Below are positions 33,818-45,485 of a stretch of 64,000 nucleotides of DNA, piece after piece. The notes under the pieces are model-generated. The model saw only the letters and a program-made list of their open reading frames with translations, searched no databases and had not been told where the DNA came from. A program made the translations under genes and the position numbers. Where the stretch lies: positions 1,736,001-1,800,000 of the forward strand of contig NZ_LT906443.1 in NCBI RefSeq assembly GCF_900187135.1, written 5' to 3'. Position 1 is the first letter of the stretch; every line of letters starts with the position of its first letter. The stretch comes from Corynebacterium ulcerans (GTDB lineage Bacteria; Actinomycetota; Actinomycetes; Mycobacteriales; Mycobacteriaceae).

Positions 33818-35020
33818 ATGAGCACCAACGACATCTTCTCGCATATGGGCGTGAGCGAACACATTGCACCAGCCCTCCGAGCTGCGGCGTATGCGGCGCG
33901 AGCGCATGAGGACAGCAGCGCAATGACCCACGCGTGGCTGTTCACTGGCCCCCCTGGGTCGGGGCGTTCAGTGGCAGCAGTAGCCTTCGCAGCAGCATTG
34001 GAATGCGAGGACCCCCATGTGGCTGGTTGCGGCCGGTGCCCTCAGTGCCGTTCGGTGACTGCCAACGCGCATGCCGACGTAGTTCACATCGTTCCCCGTG
34101 AGCTATCTATCTCCGTTGAGACGATGCGTGCGGAAGTCGTTGAACCAGCCGCAAAGCGCCCGACGGTAGGACGATGGCGTGTGGTGATCCTGGATAACGC
34201 AGACAGGCTTACCGACGGAGCCGCCAACGCCCTACTTAAAACCGTAGAAGAGCCGCCCGCGCACACCGTGATTATGCTGTGCGCCCCCTCGACAGACCCA
34301 ACAGACATTATCCCGACGCTGCTGTCTAGGAGCCGTCACGTGTATGTTCCGCAGCCCACCACGGAACAAGTAGTTGCGGTGCTTACTCGCGATGGCTCAA
34401 TCACAGAACAAGACGCGCAGCTGGCAGCGGCGTCCTCCGGCGGGCACATCGGACGAGCACGGTGGCTGGCCCGCGATGTTGAGGCGCAGCGACGCCGCGC
34501 AAGCATACTGAACATGGCTGAACTTGTTTTTCATGGTGACCAGGCATTCCAAGCAGTGACCGGAATCGTGAAAACTGTGACAAAACAAGTAGAGGAACAA
34601 CTATCACAAGAAAACGACGCAGAGCTGGATAAGCTACGTAACTCACTGGGAATGGGGGCTCGGGGCAAAGGAGTGCATAAAGCGTTGCGGGGGTATGAGG
34701 CTTCTGTGCGTGAACTAGAGGAACGACAGAAAAAGCGGAGAACGCGAGCAATCCGCGATAGCCTGGATCTGTCCCTTGTTGACCTAGCAGGGCTATACCG
34801 TGACGCCATCATAGTCAGCTCGCGCGCAGACGTAGCTCGGACGCATCCAGATATGGTTGGCCTGGCAGAGGAATTAGCGCAGCAGGTAAGCGCTGAAGGG
34901 CTGGTTGCCTGCGTCGATGCGATAAATCTATGTAGGGAGCACATTAACCACAACGTTCGCCCAGAAGTAGCTTTTGACGCAATGATCGGACGCATTCGTC
35001 TGGCCTGCGGAGCCCGCTAA
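33818..35020 (+). CDS. holB: DNA polymerase III subunit delta prime
   Basis: The 400-residue clamp-loader subunit has a P-loop GPPGSGRS at 44-51, in which the Walker lysine is arginine, and a four-Cys zinc module C63, C71, C74, C77. VILDNADRLTDGAANALLKTVEEPP carries the motif II region. The Lys loss is usual for delta prime, a structural partner that does not hydrolyse ATP. Start ATG 33818 is preferred; upstream TTG and GTG codons in the same frame are less likely. Located as in Rv3644c, beside the cyclase gene. Confidence 0.92.
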   Translation: MSTNDIFSHMGVSEHIAPALRAAAYAARAHEDSSAMTHAWLFTGPPGSGRSVAAVAFAAALECEDPHVAGCGRCPQCRSVTANAHADVVHIVPRELSISVETMRAEVVEPAAKRPTVGRWRVVILDNADRLTDGAANALLKTVEEPPAHTVIMLCAPSTDPTDIIPTLLSRSRHVYVPQPTTEQVVAVLTRDGSITEQDAQLAAASSGGHIGRARWLARDVEAQRRRASILNMAELVFHGDQAFQAVTGIVKTVTKQVEEQLSQENDAELDKLRNSLGMGARGKGVHKALRGYEASVRELEERQKKRRTRAIRDSLDLSLVDLAGLYRDAIIVSSRADVARTHPDMVGLAEELAQQVSAEGLVACVDAINLCREHINHNVRPEVAFDAMIGRIRLACGAR

Positions 35021-35155
35021 GTAGAGGGTGGCGGTACCCAACGGGATCTATTGAGAACGCACAGCGATTTTGTGGCACCTACGCACCTCGTTTTAAAGTT
35101 TTGACCGCTATGTTGTAAGCTTATCCGCGGACATGACGCTGTTGCGTTAAGCCCA
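35021..35155. other. Intergenic region with tRNA-Thr promoter
   Basis: Contains TTGACC near 35101 and an A+T-rich stretch that may be the tRNA-Thr promoter. No gene seen. Confidence 0.4.
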
Positions 35156-35228
35156 GCCGCCTTAGCTCAGTCGGTAGAGCGCTTCACTCGTAATGAAAAG
35201 GTCGCGAGTTCGATTCTCGCAGGCGGCT
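35156..35228 (+). tRNA. tRNA-Thr (anticodon CGT)
   Basis: Cloverleaf: acceptor GCCGCCT/AGGCGGC, D-stem GCTC/GAGC, anticodon stem CTTCA with TGAAA (terminal C-A mismatch), loop CTCGTAA giving anticodon CGT for ACG codons, T-stem GCGAG/CTCGC. The 3' CCA is not encoded, unlike tRNA-Pro in this window. Confidence 0.95.
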
Positions 35229-35233
35229 CAATA

Positions 35234-35269
35234 AAACCCCAGCTAGAAGATAGTTTCTAGCTGGGGTTT
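35234..35269 (+). terminator. tRNA-Thr terminator
   Basis: AAACCCCAGCTAGAA pairs perfectly with TTCTAGCTGGGGTTT around six bases. Confidence 0.85.
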
Positions 35270-35376
35270 CACTTGTAAGTCTTCAATAATGTGTTGCGTA
35301 TTGTTGCAGGTGATTGCTTCTCATCCCGAACAAAATCCGAACATTTAGCTCACACGATAGCGGGGCTAAACAAAAA

Positions 35377-35454
35377 TGTCGTTTTTGAGAACAGTAGCGG
35401 GTATCTCGCCTACAAAACCGCAGGAGAGATTTTTTAGCGTTCTCAAAAACGACA
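35377..35454. repeat. Hairpin repeat family A, copy 3
   Basis: Left arm 35377-35397 reads TGTCGTTTTTGAGAACAGTAG and right arm 35435-35454 reads TAGCGTTCTCAAAAACGACA. The outer 16 bases pair perfectly; the inner end has mismatches. Loop unrelated to the other copies. It stands between tRNA-Thr and the small membrane-protein gene. Confidence 0.8.
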
Positions 35455-35477
35455 AAAGCGATCGTTAGTCGGAGATT

Positions 35478-35714
35478 TTAGTTGTCTCGCCGGCGGTTAA
35501 CCCCGCAGATCGCCACCCAGATTCCGGTGGCTGCGACGGCAATAAAACTAAGCCCGATGAGTTGCTCGGAGAAGTGGCCATTTTTAAATGCAAAGATGCA
35601 CACCAGGACAAGAGCGATCCAGGAAATGGCATGGAGAACACCGGCCACTATATAAGTAGCGGAATAGGTCTTGTTGTTGTGGGGCAAGGAACGTTGCGAG
35701 CGGGACGAGGCCAT
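35478..35714 (-). CDS. Small two-helix membrane protein
   Basis: A 78-residue protein (start MASSRSQRSLPHNNKTYS) with two membrane helices, about 20-40 and 48-68, and a basic C-terminus NRRRDN. No family recognised. The longer open frame upstream is not hydrophobic and is discounted. The ribosome binding site is weak. It may be co-oriented with, but is separated by a terminator from, the FadD-like gene on its right. Confidence 0.5.
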   Translation of the reverse strand: MASSRSQRSLPHNNKTYSATYIVAGVLHAISWIALVLVCIFAFKNGHFSEQLIGLSFIAVAATGIWVAICGVNRRRDN

Positions 35715-35787
35715 GAGGAAAACTTTACTAGAACAGGGTGTTTTCTTTGCAGAAAGGGTTAGGCTTCTCGACGCCTCACAGCACACT

Positions 35788-35830
35788 AGTGCTCGGCCGC
35801 GTACAACAAAAGCTGTGGCAGCCGAGCACT
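35788..35830 (-). terminator. Terminator after FadD-like gene
   Basis: AGTGCTCGGCCGC and its near-complement GGCAGCCGAGCACT form a long stem around 16 bases. It lies 20 bases beyond the stop of the FadD-like gene. Confidence 0.65.
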
Positions 35831-35849
35831 GTGCCCTTTTAGGGCCCTT

Positions 35850-37496
35850 TTAGGGCTTGAGCATGCGGGGTATTACTTTGCCCGTGGCATTACGAGGGAG
35901 GGAATCCACAAAGTGGACGTCGCGAGGGATGGAGTGCTCTGCGAGGTTGTTTTTCACCCAGTCGCGGATGGAATCTTCGGTAAGAGCGGCACCCTCTGGA
36001 GAGTCTTCGCGGACGATCCATACGGCGATGCGCTCAAACATGGCCTCGTCTTCCACACCGCTCGCATAGAGATCTGCGATGCCTGCCATGGGCTCAAGGA
36101 CTTCTTCGACAGAGCGGGGATACACGTTTTCTCCTCCCACGATGATCATGTCGTCGGCACGTCCGAGCACAAAGAGATAGTTGTTCTCATCGATGTAACC
36201 ACGGTCGCCGATTTGGACCAGGTCGCCGACACGCTGGATGGGGATGGTGGGGTCGGTGTATCCAGTGAGTGACAAGTTGTTGTGGCAGAAGATGCGTCCA
36301 GGGACTCCGGGGCCTACCGGGTTGTCGTTGTCGTCGAGGATGACCAGCTGGGTACCTTTACAGATTTTTCCGGCTACAGCAGGATTCTTTGCGATCTCTT
36401 CCATGCTTGCGATCGCCGCGGCAGAGATTTCGGTGCTGCCGTAGAGGTTGCAAAGGATTTTGCCAAAGCGCTCGTGGACGGCGTCGACAAGCCATGGAGA
36501 GAGCGAGTGCCCGGAGGAGAAGATGAATGTGAGGCTAGAGCAGTCGTAGTTTTCTTGGCCCTCGACCGCAAAGAATTGTTTGAGGAAGATGGGGGAGGAG
36601 ATCATTCCGTCGATCTGGTGCTTTTGGACGTCGGCAAGAGCCTCTTGGGGATCGAATACGCGACGGGTAATAACCGTGCAACGCAGGCCGAAGGCAATGT
36701 TGAGGCAAGCCCATCCCCATGTGTGGAAGATGGAACCGGTGAGTTGGATTGTCATGTTTGCGCGCCATGGAACTTGAGTGAGCACGCTTTCTAGGACCGT
36801 GGGGGCCGTGAGCTCTTTGCGCATGACGCCTTTAGGGATGCCTGTGGTGCCGGAAGACATAAGCACGATGCTGCCGTGTTTGGGGAAGGTGGGCAAAGAA
36901 ACACCCGCGGTCTCCCATGGCTTTTTGACAATATCGTCTAGGGTGAGCAGTTCTGCGGTGCGTTGAGCAGGGGTTTCCTCACGGTGGCCGACAATGACAT
37001 GTAGGCCGGTGAGGTCGGCGGGGAGGCGGTCGACGAATTCCTCGTCGATGACCAAGACATTGATGCCATCGCGTTTAATGCATCCGGCTAGTTGCTCGGG
37101 GGAAGAGCCGATATTGAGAAGGTAAATCGATGCCCCCACGTAGCCTTTGGCCGTAAGAGGATAAATGGAAGCGCGGCCATTGCGAGCCATGACGCCGATT
37201 CTTAAGTCATCGAGGCCGAGAGATTTGAAGTGTCGAGCGACTGTGAGCGAATCGTTGCGTAGCTGGCTGAAGGTTAGGGTGCCGTCGTCGTCGATAAGTG
37301 CTATGCGGAGTGGACAAATTCGGTATGCCTGCTCAACTTCGCGTGCGGTAGTAAAGCGATACCGAGCAAGAAGCTGTGGAATGGAGAAAAACGCGGAGGG
37401 GTTGCCTTCTACGCTGAGAATCCCTGAAGAGATAAGTGTTGGGGCAAGCTGAACCATTGCCTTGAGCGTTGACGGAACTCCAAGTCGTGCTTTCAT
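35850..37496 (-). CDS. Acyl-CoA synthetase / AMP-forming ligase (FadD-like)
   Basis: The 548-residue enzyme belongs to the ANL superfamily and activates carboxylic acids as acyl-adenylates before transfer to CoA. The P-loop SSGTTGIPKG, the NLYGSTE motif, GDRGYIDENNYLFVLGRADDMI and the late catalytic Lys in NATGKVIPR are all present. The first 45 residues are a moderately hydrophobic helix as in mycobacterial FadD2/FadD12-type proteins. Chain length of the substrate is not evident. It is monocistronic between two terminators or gaps; the secreted SGNH protein gene is divergent. Confidence 0.88.
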   Translation of the reverse strand: MKARLGVPSTLKAMVQLAPTLISSGILSVEGNPSAFFSIPQLLARYRFTTAREVEQAYRICPLRIALIDDDGTLTFSQLRNDSLTVARHFKSLGLDDLRIGVMARNGRASIYPLTAKGYVGASIYLLNIGSSPEQLAGCIKRDGINVLVIDEEFVDRLPADLTGLHVIVGHREETPAQRTAELLTLDDIVKKPWETAGVSLPTFPKHGSIVLMSSGTTGIPKGVMRKELTAPTVLESVLTQVPWRANMTIQLTGSIFHTWGWACLNIAFGLRCTVITRRVFDPQEALADVQKHQIDGMISSPIFLKQFFAVEGQENYDCSSLTFIFSSGHSLSPWLVDAVHERFGKILCNLYGSTEISAAAIASMEEIAKNPAVAGKICKGTQLVILDDNDNPVGPGVPGRIFCHNNLSLTGYTDPTIPIQRVGDLVQIGDRGYIDENNYLFVLGRADDMIIVGGENVYPRSVEEVLEPMAGIADLYASGVEDEAMFERIAVWIVREDSPEGAALTEDSIRDWVKNNLAEHSIPRDVHFVDSLPRNATGKVIPRMLKP

Positions 37497-37706
37497 GTGT
37501 AGGGAAACTCCTTGTAGAAGAGCAGGTTGTAATAAAAAAGGGCTGTGTGCCGATGGTCAGAAGAGAACGTTGGTTTAGTTATGGATTCTGAAGATCTACT
37601 AATGAATATCGCTAAGAACTACCAAAACGTTAGCAACATCAGTAACATCTGTAACTTAATACCTGAATATTTGCCTTAGCAAAACTAAGTCTCTGTTAGG
37701 AAGAAT

Positions 37707-38516
37707 ATGCTTCGTAAACTTGTCACCGCCCTCACCTCAGCGGCGATCTTGGCTTCCCTCTCTGTGGCCCCTCAAGCAGTCGCAGCTGAGCGCAATATGG
37801 TTGTCCTCGGAGACTCCATCATTGCCGATTCTCCGGCGACACAGTTGTTAGCAGATCGCTTCACATCATCGAGGAACTGTCGACGCTCCCCGGATAGCTA
37901 TGCCGAACAGGCCGGGCGTCGCTTGGGGCTTCCTGTGCGCAATTTCTCATGTCCAGGTGTTCAATCTGTTTCCACTGGTTCCTTTGCCGGCGGGCCTTTC
38001 AACGTAGAAGTAGATTCAGCGCTTAACAGCGGTGCCTTGAATGTGGCTACTGCACGAGTGGTGATCACACATGGATTCAATGACACCTACTTCAACGGTG
38101 GTGAATCCGAGGGATCAACGCGTGAGCGTTTTGTTGCGGCGATGCGTCCGCAAATTGATCGAATCCGCGCGGCCGCCCCGCACGCGCGCATTCAGATTGT
38201 CGGGTATCCGACCATCGTCACTGGTAGCCGTATCTGCCCTCTGCACATTATCCCTAATATCACTCTTCCAGTGCCGGCTGGAGCAATGGAACGCTGGGAG
38301 AACCTTGCGCAGGGTATGAACATAGACCTTGCTCGCGCAACTGGCGTGGAATTCCTAGACCTCAAGCCGCATACTCGCAACAACGGAATGTGCGCACCTG
38401 ATGCCGACCGTTACTTCTCCGGTGTTATTGACTTCACCGCTGGAAAAGGCAATATGCCGCTTCATATCAACGCTCGAGGTCATGAGCGTATCGGCGAGAT
38501 CCTGGCTAATAGCTAG
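37707..38516 (+). CDS. Secreted SGNH/GDSL-family hydrolase
   Basis: The 269-residue protein has a cleavable signal peptide (residues 1-27, ending AVA-AE). The SGNH block I is GDSIIADS, with Ser the nucleophile; a block III Asn is in THGFNDTYFN. Block V normally reads DxxH; here the only candidate is PLHINARGH, where no Asp stands three residues before the His. Six Cys could form three disulfides, as in the actinomycete SGNH esterases of the SsEst type, which also use a Ser-His dyad. Target may be wall or host lipid. Ribosome binding site AGGAAG is close to the ATG. Confidence 0.82.
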   Translation: MLRKLVTALTSAAILASLSVAPQAVAAERNMVVLGDSIIADSPATQLLADRFTSSRNCRRSPDSYAEQAGRRLGLPVRNFSCPGVQSVSTGSFAGGPFNVEVDSALNSGALNVATARVVITHGFNDTYFNGGESEGSTRERFVAAMRPQIDRIRAAAPHARIQIVGYPTIVTGSRICPLHIIPNITLPVPAGAMERWENLAQGMNIDLARATGVEFLDLKPHTRNNGMCAPDADRYFSGVIDFTAGKGNMPLHINARGHERIGEILANS

Positions 38517-38548
38517 GCACTAAATAGAGGCTTCTTAGGCATTTAAAA

Positions 38549-38591
38549 GAGCAGGTGCTCTCCGCGACGATGTGGAGAGCACCTCTGCTTT
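38549..38591. terminator. Bidirectional terminator, SGNH gene and rmlA
   Basis: GCAGGTGCTCTCC pairs with GGAGAGCACCTCTGC, with A-rich left flank and T-containing right flank, between two converging genes. Confidence 0.85.
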
Positions 38592-38641
38592 ATGCGTTGT
38601 ATGCGTTGCGCCAAGAGGGGATGCTTAATCCCTGCTGTCGT

Positions 38642-39511
38642 TCACCAGCCTTCGCCCAGAGCGCGCAGCAGATACTTACCGTAGCCAGACTTTAGCTGGG
38701 ACTGGCCTAAGGCTCGGAGCTGGGAATCGTCGATAAAACCAGCTCGCCACGCGGCAACCTCAGGGGAACCGATGATGGAACCGGTGCGCTTTTGCAGAAC
38801 CTCAACATAGGAGGAGGCCTCACTCATAGAGTCGATTGTGCCAGTGTCCAGCCACACGCTTCCGCGCTCTAGTTTGTGAACGCGCAGCCTATCTTGCTCC
38901 AAGTAGGCGCTGTTCAGTGCGGTGATTTCTAGTTCACCGCGCTCACTGGGGATAAGGTTTTCTGCGATTGTAACAGCGTCATGAGGGTAAAAATAGAGGC
39001 CGACGATGGCAAAGTTGGACGTAGGGTGGGCCGGTTTTTCTTCGATTGCGGTGGCCATGCCGCGAGCATCAAAGTTAACCACGCCGTAACGTTGAGGATC
39101 CGAGACCTCGTAGGCAAAAACAGTGGCTTTACCTGGGGTATAGCAACGTTGAAGCGAGGCGTCGAGGTCGCTACCGTCAAAGATATTATCGCCGAGGACG
39201 AGTGCTACGTCGTCGTTGCCAATGAAATCGCGGCCGATCACTAGTGCTTGCGCAAGTCCATCAGGGGATGGCTGCACTGCGTAGGACAAGGAAATACCCC
39301 ATTGCTCGCCAGTGCCTAGAAGACGTTGAAAGGCCTGTTGGTCTTCAGGGGTGGTGATCACCAAGATCTCAGAGATGCCCGCCTGGATGAGCGTGGTGAG
39401 CGGGTAGTAGACCATCGGCTTGTCATAAATCGGCATAAGCTGCTTGGAAATGCCGAGAGTTATGGGGTGCAGCCGGGTTCCCGACCCGCCCGCCAAGATG
39501 ATTCCCTTCAC
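38642..39511 (-). CDS. rmlA: Glucose-1-phosphate thymidylyltransferase
   Basis: The 289-residue enzyme makes dTDP-glucose, the first step to dTDP-L-rhamnose. The nucleotidyltransferase signature GGSGTRLHPIT is at 8-18, with PMVYYPL and LVLGDNIF further on. GTG start at 39511 follows AAGGAG. It is the last gene of the rmlB-rmlCD-rmlA cluster. Rhamnose links arabinogalactan to peptidoglycan in this group of bacteria, so the pathway is expected to be essential. Confidence 0.95.
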   Translation of the reverse strand: MKGIILAGGSGTRLHPITLGISKQLMPIYDKPMVYYPLTTLIQAGISEILVITTPEDQQAFQRLLGTGEQWGISLSYAVQPSPDGLAQALVIGRDFIGNDDVALVLGDNIFDGSDLDASLQRCYTPGKATVFAYEVSDPQRYGVVNFDARGMATAIEEKPAHPTSNFAIVGLYFYPHDAVTIAENLIPSERGELEITALNSAYLEQDRLRVHKLERGSVWLDTGTIDSMSEASSYVEVLQKRTGSIIGSPEVAAWRAGFIDDSQLRALGQSQLKSGYGKYLLRALGEGW

Positions 39512-39514
39512 AGC

Positions 39515-40921
39515 TTAGATCTCCTTTGTATCCGGGGCAGCGCAGTCGTGTGAGCAGTAACGTGCATAGTAGTGCGCGAGCACATCCTGCCAGTCACGTG
39601 GGGAAAACCCGAGCTCCGTGATCTTACTCAAATCCAAAGCAGAATGCTGGGGGCGTGGGGCAGCGGTTACGGCGTCTGCGAAGTATTCGGCTGTGCTAAG
39701 CGGCTGTACATCGGAAGCTGAACGACCCGCCAGCTCAAACACGCGCTGTGCTATCTGAGCCCAGGAAACAACCTCACCAGAATTACTCAGGTTATACACC
39801 CCATAGGGGGCGTGATTATCGAGCAAAAACTGAATGCCCGCAGCTAAATCATCGGTAAAGGTGAGCCGGCCTAGTTGATCGTCCACCACCTGCGGAGAGA
39901 CTCCACGTGCAGCTAGGGACGCCATCGTGGACACAAAGTTTTTTCCTTCTCCCACTACCCAGCTGGTGCGCACTACATAATGCTGTGGCGCAACACTTAC
40001 CGCAGTATCGCCTGCGGCTTTTGACTGGCCATAGACGCTCAGCGGGGTGAAAGGTTCGTGTTCGGTGTGAACAGGGTGGGTGCCATCAAAGACGTAGTCG
40101 CTGGAGATGTGTACCAACGTGATCCCATAACGAGCCGCAATCGCGGCGAGGCGTGCGGGCGCTTCCGCATTTGTACGCCACGCGGTGGCTGAATCAGTTT
40201 CGGCAGCGTCCACGGCGGTGTAAGCCGCGGCGTTGATGATCACACTGTAGTCCGCCCAACGACGCGCTTCTGTGATGTCTGCAGTGATGTCTAATTCCGC
40301 GCGAGAGCAGATCTCGGCATGGGGAAATACCTTTTTTAAGGCCTGTCCAAGTTGTCCGTTCCCGCCGGTAATAAGCATTTTCTTGGCGGGGACAGGTATC
40401 GCTGAGGCCAGTGGAGGGTGTGCCAGGTCCTTTTCAGAGAGCGTTGCTTGATCGAGGGGGATAGGCCAAGAAATGCCCAATGCGGGATCAGCGAGATTCA
40501 CAAAAGAATAGTGGGCATCTGGCGACCAGTAATCGTTGACCAGATAGGTGTATGCAGTGGGCTCAAGGGCTTGGAACCCGTTGGCAACTCCTCGCGGAAC
40601 AAAGACAGCTATCTCGGGAGTAATGGTCAAGGTAAACGTGGCGCCAAATGTCGCAGAGCCTTCACGTAAGTCGCACCAGGCCCCAAAGACTGAACCAGTT
40701 GCTACGGAGACGTACTTATCCCAGGGCTCTGCGTGTAACCCTCGGGTTACACCGACTTCCGCATTGAAGGAAATATTGTTCTGTACTGGTCTGAAACCGG
40801 AGAACCCTAAATCCGCGAGTTTGGACTCTTGCCAGTTTTCTTTGAACCAGCCGCGGGCGTCCTCATGTAGATCGAGATGGATGACCATCATGCCTTGAAT
40901 AGGGCAGGTTTCTATCTTCAT
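39515..40921 (-). CDS. rmlCD: Fused dTDP-4-dehydrorhamnose 3,5-epimerase and reductase
   Basis: The 468-residue protein joins RmlC (about 1-185: DARGWFKENW, RGLHAEPW with the active-site His) to RmlD (about 190-468: Rossmann GGNGQLGQAL, SSDYVFDG, YGQSKAAGD with the YxxxK pair). The two catalyse the last steps to dTDP-L-rhamnose in one chain. The same fusion is known in C. glutamicum. It starts three bases after rmlB and ends three bases before rmlA. Confidence 0.94.
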   Translation of the reverse strand: MKIETCPIQGMMVIHLDLHEDARGWFKENWQESKLADLGFSGFRPVQNNISFNAEVGVTRGLHAEPWDKYVSVATGSVFGAWCDLREGSATFGATFTLTITPEIAVFVPRGVANGFQALEPTAYTYLVNDYWSPDAHYSFVNLADPALGISWPIPLDQATLSEKDLAHPPLASAIPVPAKKMLITGGNGQLGQALKKVFPHAEICSRAELDITADITEARRWADYSVIINAAAYTAVDAAETDSATAWRTNAEAPARLAAIAARYGITLVHISSDYVFDGTHPVHTEHEPFTPLSVYGQSKAAGDTAVSVAPQHYVVRTSWVVGEGKNFVSTMASLAARGVSPQVVDDQLGRLTFTDDLAAGIQFLLDNHAPYGVYNLSNSGEVVSWAQIAQRVFELAGRSASDVQPLSTAEYFADAVTAAPRPQHSALDLSKITELGFSPRDWQDVLAHYYARYCSHDCAAPDTKEI

Positions 40922-40924
40922 CGT

Positions 40925-43318
<2,394 letters not shown>

Positions 43319-43326
<8 letters not shown>

Positions 43327-45400
43327 GATGGGTACCTCCCTCAGCGGAGAGCTTGCAGGAATCAGATGCAGTGGCTGCACGGTCCTGCAACCATGTGAAG
43401 ATCAGGGCCTCCATGAAAGCGGCCTGGTCGTTATCAGCAGCGCCCGCATGCCCACCTTCAACGTTTTCGTAGTAATCAACTGGTTGCCCACAATCGGCTA
43501 GCGCTGCGGCGAATAACCTGGCATGCGCAGGGTGGACGCGATCGTCTCTCGTAGAAGTGGTAACCAGTGCTGGCGGATAGGAGACCTCTGAATGATCGCG
43601 GATGTTGTGCAGCGGGGAATAGCTCGCCAAGACGTCGCGTTCTTGGGGATCCGAGGGGTCGCCATATTCAGCAATCCACGATGCACCAGCGGACCATTCG
43701 TGGTATCGCAGCATATCAGTCAGCGGGACCTGAACAACGGCCCCCTGAATCAGCTCAGGATAAGACGTGAGAGCTACAGACGTGAGCAAGCCGCCATTGG
43801 AACCACCCCGCACGAAGACGGAGGAGGCGTACCCGCGAGAGACGACGTCGTTAAGCACAGCCTGGTGATCTTGGTAGATAAGCGGTCTATTCTTCCTGAT
43901 AACGCTTTCGTGCCATGCGGGACCGAACTCGCCACCACCACGCAGATTAGGCTGAACATAAAAGTTGCCTTGCTCCAGCCAACCTAAACCCCGCGTGGCT
44001 GAATAGCCGGGAACCAGAGACACCTCGAACCCACCATAACCGCCTACCAGCGTGGGACGAGGGCCACGGGAGAAATCGCCGACGATAAAATACGGGATCT
44101 TTGTCCCGTCTGCAGACGTGGCCCAGTGTTGGCGAGTTTCCATACCTTGTGCGTCGAAAAGCTCCGGTGCATGCCGTACTTCAACAGGAACAAGAGACTC
44201 GCTCACATCGACGCGGAATAACGTATCGGGCTGTGTAAAAGAGGAAGCGCCCAGCCAAGCCTCGTCGCTATCATCACAGGTGGAAACGACTCGTGCCGTT
44301 GTGAGGGGTGGTAACTGAATATCTGTGTGGCCGGACTCTGGAGAATCGAGTCTCAACACCTCTAGCTTGGAGCTGACGTTATCCAGCACCGTCAAGATAA
44401 TTCGGGTCTTGGTAAAGGAGATATCCTGAACGCTCGTCGTAGGAGTCGGAGTAAACACAGTATGGAAGTCCCGGCTCCCGTCGAGGAAGCGCTGAAAATC
44501 AATGGCACCGACCGCGCCAGCGGGGACTCCAGCATAATCTTCTCGTGGGAAGACAAACATCCATTGCCGATGAAACGTGAGCTCGCAGTCCTCGGGGACC
44601 TCTACTATCTGTAACGCGCCATCGTGTTCGATAAAGGTGTGTGAACGATAGAAGTCCAAGGATCGTCGGACAAATTTTCGTTCAAAACCAGGAGTCGAAT
44701 CTGCCCACGCTGACACTGCCAGATCGCTGGTCTTACCAGCAAAAAATTCTTGGGCAGAGCGGATAGGAGTGCCGCGCCGCCACATATAAGACCGCGCCGG
44801 GTACCCAGAATCAGTTAGTGTTCCTGGACCCAGATCTGTTCCTATAAGGAGAGTATCTATGTCCACCCAGCTGACGAGAGTCTTGGCCTCTGAAATATAA
44901 AAGGGGGCATCGGAGACAAAGGTGTTAGTGCGTAGATCGAATTCGCGAATTTCTACGGCATCAGCGCCACCCCGGGACAGCTGGATAAGAGCTTGGTCGA
45001 AGTGATGAGGGCGAACATGGGCGCCCTTCCACACCCAGCTTTCCTTTTCCTCATGCGCAAGCTTGTCCACGTCTACCAGAATGTGCCATTCATCTGTTCC
45101 TGAGAGGAAAGTATCTAGCGTAGTTCTGCGCCAAAGGCCCCTGGGATGATCTGCGTCTTGCCAGAAGTTATAGAGGTATTCACCACGACGAATCACATAA
45201 GGAATTTTGGTGTCTACATTGAGCGCAGCGCGCATCCTCTGTTGGAGATCGGAAAAATCAAGTGCCGATTCCGTAGATTGAGACCAGCGTTTAGCCCAGT
45301 CAAGTGCTTTCGGGGAATCGATGATTTCAAGCGACGCAGCATCAAAGGTGAGATCAGCTAATTCACGATGCTCTGGGGATGAGGAAGATGTAGTAGTCAT
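43319..45400 (-). CDS. Prolyl oligopeptidase family serine peptidase (S9)
   Basis: The 693-residue protein has a seven-bladed propeller-like N-terminal region (about 70-420) and a C-terminal alpha/beta hydrolase domain with nucleophile motif GGSNGG, catalytic Asp in RDDRVHP and His in EGGHAGA. Such enzymes cleave after proline in short peptides and are cytosolic; no signal peptide is seen. It heads the presumed operon with the M1 peptidase and the rml genes. A terminator stands between it and the mycolyltransferase gene. Confidence 0.9.
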
Positions 45401-45426
45401 TGCCTCTGAGATTACTCATTAAAAGG

Positions 45427-45462
45427 AACCGCCCGCCGGCGAAAGATCGCTGGCGGGCGGTT
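45427..45462 (-). terminator. Terminator after mycolyltransferase gene
   Basis: AACCGCCCGCCGGCGA pairs with TCGCTGGCGGGCGGTT (one wobble), followed on the minus strand by CCTTTTAAT. Confidence 0.85.
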
Positions 45463-45485
45463 AACTGGGAAAGAATCGCGTAGGT

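Noticed and set aside
33950..33972. Arginine in place of Walker lysine in holB as a defect
   Set aside because: Loss of ATP hydrolysis is normal for the delta-prime subunit.
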